Origin: Bacteroidales bacterium
Lineage (GTDB): Bacteria > Bacteroidota > Bacteroidia > Bacteroidales > WCHB1-69
Direction of reading: 5' to 3'
Assembly: GCA_031272415.1 (NCBI GenBank)
Contig: JAISTU010000143.1
Location: 1 to 16,498, forward strand
DNA: 16,498 nucleotides
Each line of letters opens with the position of its first letter. Position 1 is the first letter of the stretch. The notes under the pieces are model-generated. The model was not told where the DNA came from. It ran no database searches and saw only the letters and a list, made by a program, of their open reading frames with translations. Position numbers and translations under genes: made by a program. Shown in pieces: positions 1 through 5,621 of this stretch.

Positions 1-7
1 ACGTCTC

Positions 8-172
8 TTTTGCATTGTCTGAACTTTGATTTTAGTATGATTTATAAGATCGGCAGGATTATAAAATTGTTTGAACCACTGATTTTCGTATGATTGATGT
101 GATTTATTATGATTTTAAATAATCACACAAATCATTAAAATCATTCAAAATCAAAGTTCAAACAATGCAAAA
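8..172. repeat. Long imperfect inverted repeat, intergenic
   Basis: The outer arms, 8-33 and 147-172, are 26 bases each and complementary with a single mismatch (position 19). Each arm contains TGAACTTTGATTTT or its complement. The interior is rich in GATT on the left and AATC on the right. The left half is partly duplicated: 14-47 resembles 66-98. A shorter relative lies at 13484-13568. It encodes nothing evident and has no transposase. It could be a MITE-like or REP-like dispersed element, or a protein-binding array. Confidence 0.75.
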
Positions 173-176
173 AAAT

Positions 177-209
177 CTACACTCTACACTCTAAAAAACT
201 CTACACTCT
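177..209. repeat. Short CTACACT heptamer repeats
   Basis: Two adjacent CTACACT units (177-190) are followed by an A-run and one further unit. This is the same heptamer as the long array at 905-990. It lies directly right of the inverted repeat and left of the promoter at 248-255. Confidence 0.8.
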
Positions 210-230
210 AAAAAAAAGTTTTTTAAGTTT

Positions 231-255
231 TAATTGAAAAATTTGTGTATTTTTG
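231..255 (+). promoter_or_regulatory. Promoter of the lipoprotein gene
   Basis: The -7 element TATTTTTG (248-255) fits the Bacteroidota consensus TAnnTTTG. It is preceded by GTG and, 11 nt upstream of the octamer, by TTGA, a block shared with six other promoters in this window. The inferred transcript would have a 5' leader of about 43 nt, AT-rich with a direct repeat of AACTTAAATA. Confidence 0.75.
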
Positions 256-303
256 TATTTTTTTTTAACTTAAATAATTAACTTAAATAAACATCGTAAA
301 AAT

Positions 304-735
304 ATGGGAAAGATATTTAAATTATTAGCAGTATCGTTAATTGCTTTATTATTAGCAAGTTGCACGGGAGGCGGTTTAGACAACAGTCCTAAAAGTATCG
401 AAAAAGCAATTTACACTCAATTTCAAAAAGGAAATTATGAGAAGGGTGCAGAAATCTTTTTTGATAATCTTGCAAAGGAAAGTGGAGAAGAGCAGCCAAC
501 CGCCGAAGAGAAAGCCGAATCTATTAAGGCATTTACACAAAAAACAAAAGAAAGTTTTGCCGAAAAAGGAGGTATCGAAAGTTTTGAAATCGTAAAAGAA
601 ACGTTTGCAGAAGACGGTTTGACTGCCGAAGTAGAAACAAAATTTGTCTTCGGAAACGGTACACAAGACACAACCACAACCCAATATGTCAAACAAGACA
701 ACGTTTGGAAAATAACTTTATCTTTTGGGAAGTAA
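304..735 (+). CDS. Small lipoprotein, DUF4878-like
   Basis: This is a 143-residue secreted lipoprotein of unknown function. A type II signal peptide has a lysine-containing start, a hydrophobic core at residues 7-17 and the lipobox L-A-S-C, with lipidated Cys20. The residues after the cysteine (TGGGLDNSP) lack the acidic cluster that often directs Bacteroidota lipoproteins to the cell surface, so a periplasm-facing location is plausible. The mature part opens with SPKSIEKAIYTQFQKGNYEKG and ends in WKITLSF. That helix followed by a strand-rich domain ending in a Trp-Lys-Ile motif resembles DUF4878/NTF2-like lipoproteins. It has its own promoter and a following terminator, so it is probably monocistronic. 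The family match is from memory of the pattern. Being a lipoprotein is well supported; a specific role is not. Confidence 0.85.
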   Translation: MGKIFKLLAVSLIALLLASCTGGGLDNSPKSIEKAIYTQFQKGNYEKGAEIFFDNLAKESGEEQPTAEEKAESIKAFTQKTKESFAEKGGIESFEIVKETFAEDGLTAEVETKFVFGNGTQDTTTTQYVKQDNVWKITLSFGK

Positions 736-755
736 TTTGTTTTACACCACAAAGT

Positions 756-792
756 AAGGCTTGCTCATTTAAATAATAGGTAAGCCTTTTTT
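756..792 (+). terminator. Rho-independent terminator after lipoprotein gene
   Basis: AAGGCTT (756-762) pairs perfectly with AAGCCTT (782-788), and G-U and C-G pairs extend the stem inward. The loop is AT-rich and a T-run ends at 792. It lies about 20 nt after the stop codon. Confidence 0.75.
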
Positions 793-802
793 ATATGTTC
801 GC

Positions 803-849
803 AATTGAGAATTAAGAATTAAGAATGGAGAATTGAGAATGGAGAATTG
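803..849. repeat. AATTGAG-type heptamer tandem repeat
   Basis: There are six consecutive 7-bp units from 803 to 844 (AATTGAG, AATTAAG, AATTAAG, AATGGAG, AATTGAG, AATGGAG) plus a partial one. The unit differs in sequence from CTACACT but has the same period. The reverse-complement form (AATTCTC) recurs at 13596-13624. Confidence 0.85.
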
Positions 850-893
850 CCCAATTTTAGAACGTTTTGGTGCAAAAATGCAAAAAAAATCTA
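850..893. repeat. Dispersed A-rich block linking two heptamer arrays
   Basis: This block reads, in part, CCAATTTTAGAACGTTTTGG, then GCAAAAATGCAAAAAAAATC. Its reverse complement resembles the blocks at 10961-11004 and 15124-15168 (GCATTTT, then GTTCTAAAA). It joins the AATTGAG array on its left to the CTACACT array on its right. Confidence 0.55.
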
Positions 894-904
894 AAATCGT
901 AAAT

Positions 905-990
905 CTACACTCTACACTCTACACTCTGCACTCTACACTCTACACTCTACACTCTCCACTCTACACTCTACACTCTACACTCTACACTCT
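905..990. repeat. CTACACT heptamer tandem array, 12 units
   Basis: Twelve full 7-bp units run from 905 to 988, plus a partial unit. Ten are exactly CTACACT. The fourth (926) is CTGCACT and the eighth (954) is CTCCACT. The two variants are four units apart, suggesting growth by duplication of a multi-unit block. The array ends about 24 nt before the TTGA block of the next promoter. A small open frame through the array (833-1018) encodes only a repeated leucine/histidine/threonine pattern and is not regarded as a gene. Confidence 0.95.
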
Positions 991-1011
991 GAAAAAAAAG
1001 GTTTTAATTTT

Positions 1012-1036
1012 TAATTGAAAAAAATGTGTATTTTTG
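1012..1036 (+). promoter_or_regulatory. Promoter abutting the DUF4175 gene
   Basis: The -7 element TATTTTTG is at 1029-1036, with GTG just before it and TTGA 11 nt upstream. Two heptamers, GTTTTAA and TTTTTAA, lead into it. The expected start of transcription lies about 4-6 nt after the octamer, at or next to the ATG at 1042, leaving essentially no 5' untranslated region. Confidence 0.7.
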
Positions 1037-1041
1037 TAAAT

Positions 1042-4000
1042 ATGGCTAATTATAGAAAAATATTGATAGACAAATTAGAAAAGTTCATACGGACTTATTA
1101 TAATAGTCTCATTATCAAAGGAGTAATATTAAGTTTGACATTTGCATTATTGATGTTTTTGTTGCTGGCTGTGTTTGAGTATTTTGCATATTCAAATTCT
1201 GTGGTCAGAGGGTTGATATTGTATGGTTTTTTGGCGGTTAACTTATTGATAATCACATTTTTAATTATAAAACCGTTATTAAAAAAGCATGGCATAGGCA
1301 ATCGGCTTTCGTATGCAAAGGCAGCGGTTATTATTGGTAATCATTTTCCTGAAATTGAGGATAAGTTGCTCAATGTGTTGCAATTAAGTGATATGGCAGA
1401 AAATTTGGGCAATAATGTTCAAACCGATTTATTGTTGGCGTCAATAGCCGAAAAAACAACACAAGTGAGAACTTTTAAATTTCATGCGGCTATTGATTTG
1501 AAAAAAAATATTCATTATTTAAAATTTGCTGCCATTCCCATCATTTTGATTGTGGCGGGATTGGTTTGGAATTACCACATTTTTACCGATTCTACACAAA
1601 GAATTATCTCCTATAATCAGCATTATCAAAAACCTGCTCCATATAGTTTTGTTGTTGAAAATCAATCACTTACAGCATTTCAAAATGAAGATTTTACACT
1701 CAAAATAAAAGTGGAAGGGCAAATTGTGCCGCAGGATGCTTTTATTTCGATAGATAATATTTCTTATAAATTGACCCAAAACAGTGCGGACGAGTTTAGT
1801 TATGAATTTAAGAACTTACAGAAAAGTGTTGATTTTCAACTGTTTACGGAAGAAGTACGAACACCTTCTTATCAATTGAGTGTGTTGCCCAAGCCACTTT
1901 TGATTAGTTTTTCCATGCATGTTGAATATCCGTCATACGTGCATAGACCGAATGAAATTTTGGATAATATGGGCGATATTACCGTGCCGCAAGGGACAAA
2001 AATTACGTGGAAATTCAATGCCAGAAATACAGATGAAATTATTTTTGAATTGCCCGAAAAAACGTATAATTTGAATGTTGAAAAAGAAAGCACTGCATTG
2101 AGTTTGAGGTTAATGCAAAATTTATCTTACACTGTTGCCAATAAAAACCGCTATATGACAAGTGGAGATTCTTTGCAATATTTTGTTACTGTTGTGCCAG
2201 ACCAATATCCTGCGATTGATTTGAATATTATCAATGATTCTGTGTTTGCCGACCGTTTTTATTTCAAAGGCACGCTCACGGACGATTATGGTTTCAGTAA
2301 GTTGCGATTTGTTTACGGAGTTTATGATAAAGAAGACAAAGAGATTGATAAACAATCAGTTACGTTGCCTGTGCGGGAAAATGTAACTTTGGACGAATTT
2401 TATCATTATTTTGATGCACAAACATTGAATTTACAGCCCGGACAGCGGATAGATTATTATTTTGAAATTTGGGATAATGATCGTGTAAATGGCTCAAAAT
2501 CAACAAAAACATCATTGATGACATTTACTTTGCCGACTTTGGAAGAAATTCAACAACAGCAAGAGAATGCCAATGCTCAAACGCGTTCGGATTTAAGGCA
2601 ATTGCTCAAAAACAGCGACAAAATTTTGCAAAAAATAGAAGATTTAAAGAAAAAAATGGTGCAACAAGAGCAACCCACTTGGCAAGATAAAAAAGCAATG
2701 GAAAATTTGCTCCAACAATTGCTGCAAACCAAAGAAGAGATTGAAAAAATAACCCAACAACAAGCCCAACAACAGGCTTTGACCGAAAAATATAACCCCG
2801 AACAATTGGAAGTCATTCGCAAACAGGAAGAGTTGCAAAAGCGATTTGACGAACTGTTTTCTGATGAAATGAAGCAGATGATCAAAGAGTTGGAACAATT
2901 GCAGCAACAAAATCTCAACAAAGACAAAATGAACCAATTGTTGCAAAAAATGGAACTCTCTATGGAGGAGTTAAACAAGCAATTAGACCAAGATTTGGCA
3001 CTCTTTAAACAGTTGGAAGTGGAGAAAAAACTCAATGATGCCATCTCAAAAGCCCATAATTTGGCAGAAGAAGAGAAAAAATTGTCAGGCAAAAGTGAGT
3101 TAAAAAATTCGGATATTGAAGACTTAAAAAAAGAACAAAACGCTGTTAAAGAAGATTTTAAGGCATTGCAACAGGATTTAAAAGATGTTGAAAAATTAAA
3201 TAAAGACCTCGAAACGCCCTACAAATTACAGAAATTGAGTGAGTTACAACAAAAAATTACAGAACAATTAGATCAGGCACAAGACAATTTAAATAAAAAT
3301 CAAAAATCAAAAGCGTCTCAAAATCAGAAAGAAGCCTCTCAAAAAATGGAGGAATTATCCGACGAAATTCAGCAATTGATGAACGAAAATGAATTGCAAA
3401 ATTTGGGAGAAGATATTCAAACCATGCGACAAATTTTGGATAATATCATTAAAGCATCATTTAAGCAGGAAGATGTGATGTTGCGTACCACAAAAACCGA
3501 TGTGCGTGACCCTAAAATGAAGCAAATTTTGGAAGACCAATTTAGGCTCAAGGACAATCTGCAAATTATATCGGATTCTATTGCTGCCGTTGCCCGCCGT
3601 CAGACAGATGTTGAGCCGTTTATTACCAAAAAAGTTACCCAAATTATCAATGCACAAGAGCAAATTATGCAACTGCTCAACACCTCACAAGAGCCTACAC
3701 AACAAGCCTTTTACAACAATCGAAATGCACAAATTGCCTCCAATCAACAGGCATTGATGACCGCATTGAACGATTTGTCGTTAATGATTGCCGAATCGCT
3801 TAAAAAAATGCAGGAAAAGAAAAAACAAGGCGGCTCTTGCTCCAAACCCGGACAACAACAATGTAATAATCCCAATAATAACGGAAATAAAGAAGGTAAA
3901 TCAAAGTCAATGAGGCAATTACAAGAGCAATTAAATAAACAATTGGAAAATGCCCGAAAACAAATGGAAGGGCAAAAAGAGGGTCAAAAAGAAGGACAAA

Positions 4001-4452
4001 AACCAACACAAGGCAAACAATCCATGAACGAACAATTGGCAAGAATGGCTGCTCAACAAGCCGCTATCAGAAGACTTGTGCAAGAATATCAAGCCGAACT
4101 CAAAAAAGAAGGAAAAGGATATAACGATGATTTAAATCAATTGCTCAAAGAGATGGAACAGACTGAAAAAGAATTAGTTAACAAAACTATTAACCAACAA
4201 ACCATCAATCGACAACAACAAATTTTAACACGTCTTTTGCAGTCGGAGCGTGCCGAGATGCAGAGAGAAAAAGACGAACAACGTCAATCCCGCGAAGCAT
4301 ACGACATACCCAAAAATAACGTTTTACCGCCCGCCATTGAACAACAATTTAACAAAAAAAAGGAAACCGAACTCTATAAAACAGTGCCTCCCGCACTGAA
4401 TAATTATTATAAAGAAAAAGTAAATACCTACTTTTTGTCTATAAAAAACTAA
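1042..4452 (+). CDS. DUF4175-family membrane/coiled-coil protein
   Basis: This is a 1136-residue inner-membrane protein of the kind usually annotated DUF4175 in Bacteroidota; its function is unknown. Two transmembrane helices lie near the N-terminus (about 27-46 and 56-78) and a third at about 161-180. A beta-rich extracytoplasmic region with repeated YPSYV/PEKTY-like segments follows to about residue 500. The rest, about 500-1100, is a long glutamine- and lysine-rich coiled coil with a short GQKE repeat near 976-993. A conserved-looking C-terminal stretch (QQAAIRRLVQEYQAEL) follows. I chose ATG 1042 over the upstream ATG at 1024 and the TTG at 1015 because those fall inside the promoter, and because the family normally starts with a short amphipathic segment like MANYRKILIDKLEKFI. 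A role in envelope integrity is only a guess. Confidence 0.85.
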   Translation: MANYRKILIDKLEKFIRTYYNSLIIKGVILSLTFALLMFLLLAVFEYFAYSNSVVRGLILYGFLAVNLLIITFLIIKPLLKKHGIGNRLSYAKAAVIIGNHFPEIEDKLLNVLQLSDMAENLGNNVQTDLLLASIAEKTTQVRTFKFHAAIDLKKNIHYLKFAAIPIILIVAGLVWNYHIFTDSTQRIISYNQHYQKPAPYSFVVENQSLTAFQNEDFTLKIKVEGQIVPQDAFISIDNISYKLTQNSADEFSYEFKNLQKSVDFQLFTEEVRTPSYQLSVLPKPLLISFSMHVEYPSYVHRPNEILDNMGDITVPQGTKITWKFNARNTDEIIFELPEKTYNLNVEKESTALSLRLMQNLSYTVANKNRYMTSGDSLQYFVTVVPDQYPAIDLNIINDSVFADRFYFKGTLTDDYGFSKLRFVYGVYDKEDKEIDKQSVTLPVRENVTLDEFYHYFDAQTLNLQPGQRIDYYFEIWDNDRVNGSKSTKTSLMTFTLPTLEEIQQQQENANAQTRSDLRQLLKNSDKILQKIEDLKKKMVQQEQPTWQDKKAMENLLQQLLQTKEEIEKITQQQAQQQALTEKYNPEQLEVIRKQEELQKRFDELFSDEMKQMIKELEQLQQQNLNKDKMNQLLQKMELSMEELNKQLDQDLALFKQLEVEKKLNDAISKAHNLAEEEKKLSGKSELKNSDIEDLKKEQNAVKEDFKALQQDLKDVEKLNKDLETPYKLQKLSELQQKITEQLDQAQDNLNKNQKSKASQNQKEASQKMEELSDEIQQLMNENELQNLGEDIQTMRQILDNIIKASFKQEDVMLRTTKTDVRDPKMKQILEDQFRLKDNLQIISDSIAAVARRQTDVEPFITKKVTQIINAQEQIMQLLNTSQEPTQQAFYNNRNAQIASNQQALMTALNDLSLMIAESLKKMQEKKKQGGSCSKPGQQQCNNPNNNGNKEGKSKSMRQLQEQLNKQLENARKQMEGQKEGQKEGQKPTQGKQSMNEQLARMAAQQAAIRRLVQEYQAELKKEGKGYNDDLNQLLKEMEQTEKELVNKTINQQTINRQQQILTRLLQSERAEMQREKDEQRQSREAYDIPKNNVLPPAIEQQFNKKKETELYKTVPPALNNYYKEKVNTYFLSIKN

Positions 4453-4463
4453 AAATTTAATTT

Positions 4464-4503
4464 TTATTTTTTAATTTTTAATTGAGAAAAATGTGTATCT
4501 TTG
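4464..4503 (+). promoter_or_regulatory. Promoter of the acyl carrier protein operon
   Basis: TATCTTTG (4496-4503) is a perfect TAnnTTTG -7 element, with GTG before it and TTGA 11 nt upstream at 4482. Three 7-bp units (TTTTTAT, TTTTTAA, TTTTTAA) lead into it. The inferred leader to the ATG at 4552 is about 44 nt. No hairpin terminator is evident between 4453 and this site. Confidence 0.75.
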
Positions 4504-4551
4504 TAAATTACTCTAAAAAAAATATTTAATAAATATAGAAATCATTTTTGT

Positions 4552-4800
4552 ATGAATAGAGAAGAATTTATCGAAAAAATAAATAAAGTTTTGGCAGAAG
4601 AGTTCGAGGTAGAAATATCTGATATTCAGCCTGATGCAAACATTAAAGAAACTTTGCAATTAGACAGTTTAAGTTTGGTTGACATGGTGGCTTTGATTGA
4701 AGAAACATTTGGAGTTACCGTCAAAGGGACTGATATTGTTAATATTAAGACTTTTGGTGCGTTGTATGATTTTCTTTACGAAAAAATAGATAAAAACTGA
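4552..4800 (+). CDS. Acyl carrier protein
   Basis: This 82-residue acidic helical protein carries acyl chains on a 4'-phosphopantetheine arm. The attachment site is Ser39 in LQLDSLSLVDMVALIEE, the classic DSL motif at the start of helix II. The length matches stand-alone carrier proteins. It is divergent from housekeeping AcpP (no GADSLDTVE-type sequence) and is the first gene of a tight cluster with two dehydratase-like proteins and an MMPL exporter. It is therefore likely a dedicated carrier for a secondary fatty acid or polyene product. Its stop codon overlaps the next start by one base (TGATG), indicating translational coupling. The carrier assignment is firm; the pathway is inferred from neighbours. 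Confidence 0.93.
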   Translation: MNREEFIEKINKVLAEEFEVEISDIQPDANIKETLQLDSLSLVDMVALIEETFGVTVKGTDIVNIKTFGALYDFLYEKIDKN

Positions 4801-5228
4801 TGTTTCCACTCAAAAAAGGTAAAGAAATTGAGACGCTTATTGCACAGCGAGAACCGATTGTGATGGTAGATGCTCTGTATGATTACGCTGAAAATGAGGC
4901 AGATACAGGTCTGACTATTACGCAAGAAAATCTGTTTTGCGATGGACAACAACTGACCGAAACAGGTCTCATTGAACATATTGCTCAATCGGCATCCGTT
5001 TTTGTGGGTTATAAAGCGTGGTTAGCGGGCAAACCGATTGCAATGGGCTATATTGGTGAAGTTAAAAAGTTTAAACTCAATACTTTACCAAAAATTGGGC
5101 AAGAAATTCAAACAAAAGTAAAACTTTTACACGAAGTTATGGGACTTTTGCTAATGGAAGCCCAAACGTTTGTCAATGGTCAAATGATAGTCAATTGTCA
5201 AATGAAATTATTCCTTAATCCTGCATAA
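4800..5228 (+). CDS. Hotdog-fold 3-hydroxyacyl-ACP dehydratase-like protein
   Basis: This is a 142-residue single-domain hotdog protein related to FabZ/FabA-type dehydratases. The N-terminal REPIVMVDALYDY matches the strand and helix that open FabZ proteins. The segment TGLIEHIAQSASVFVGYKAW corresponds to the central hotdog helix and contains a Glu at the catalytic acidic position. The usual GHFP segment, which supplies the catalytic His, is not visible; the equivalent region reads NLFCDGQQLTETG. It may therefore be inactive alone, pair with the next gene product, or follow the ApeP-like variant of aryl polyene clusters. It starts on the last base of the carrier protein's stop codon, and its own stop is followed one base later by the next start. 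Confidence 0.8.
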   Translation: MFPLKKGKEIETLIAQREPIVMVDALYDYAENEADTGLTITQENLFCDGQQLTETGLIEHIAQSASVFVGYKAWLAGKPIAMGYIGEVKKFKLNTLPKIGQEIQTKVKLLHEVMGLLLMEAQTFVNGQMIVNCQMKLFLNPA

Positions 5229-5229
5229 A

Positions 5230-5619
5230 ATGGTAGCAACGTTAGACACCTATTTTGAAGTTGAAAATATTATACAATTACCTGATAGTGTTGTATTTAA
5301 CGTGCGGTTAAATCCATATTGTCCTATTTATGAGGGACATTTTCCGGCGCGACACATTGCCCCAGGCGTTTGTCAAATAGAAATGATACGCAAATGTGCC
5401 GAACAAATATGCGGTAAAAGATTGATTATTAACTATTTAAAACAATGTAAGTTTTTAAAATTGATAACCCCTGACACCCATTCGCATCTGAAAATTATAT
5501 TAAATGTATCCCCTGCGGAAAATATATACCATGTCAAAGCCGATATTATTGACAATGACAATGAATTATGTGTTAATTTGACGGCTGAAATGACACCACA
5601 GACTTTTAACGAAAACTAA
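5230..5619 (+). CDS. FabZ-like 3-hydroxyacyl-ACP dehydratase
   Basis: This 129-residue hotdog protein probably removes water from 3-hydroxyacyl-ACP in the cytoplasm to give trans-2-enoyl-ACP. The diagnostic motif is EGHFPARHIAPGVCQIEMI: His37 lies in GHFP and Glu51 in the following helix, at the positions of the FabZ catalytic pair, with PGV between them. It is short for FabZ but complete, with a C-terminal strand of alternating hydrophobic residues (HVKADIIDNDNELCVNLTAE). It lies one base after one dehydratase-like gene and two bases before the exporter gene, so all are surely co-transcribed. It is distinct from a housekeeping FabZ in sequence and context. ApeI-like function is possible but not proven here. 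Confidence 0.83.
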   Translation: MVATLDTYFEVENIIQLPDSVVFNVRLNPYCPIYEGHFPARHIAPGVCQIEMIRKCAEQICGKRLIINYLKQCKFLKLITPDTHSHLKIILNVSPAENIYHVKADIIDNDNELCVNLTAEMTPQTFNEN

Positions 5620-5621
5620 TT

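Noticed and set aside
8..172. Insertion sequence
   Set aside because: It has inverted arms but no transposase frame, and I saw no clear flanking target duplication; kept as a dispersed repeat only.
905..990. CRISPR array
   Set aside because: The 7-bp units are directly tandem with no spacers, and there are no cas genes in the window.
833..1018. 61-codon ORF with repeated LHSTLYT residues
   Set aside because: It is a read-through of the CTACACT heptamer array; three heptamers make seven codons, giving the periodic peptide. It has no start context and overlaps a promoter.
2577..3092. 171-residue minus-strand ORF opposite the DUF4175 gene
   Set aside because: It is a cysteine/serine-rich shadow produced by the glutamine-rich codons on the other strand; the plus-strand protein is continuous and family-like.
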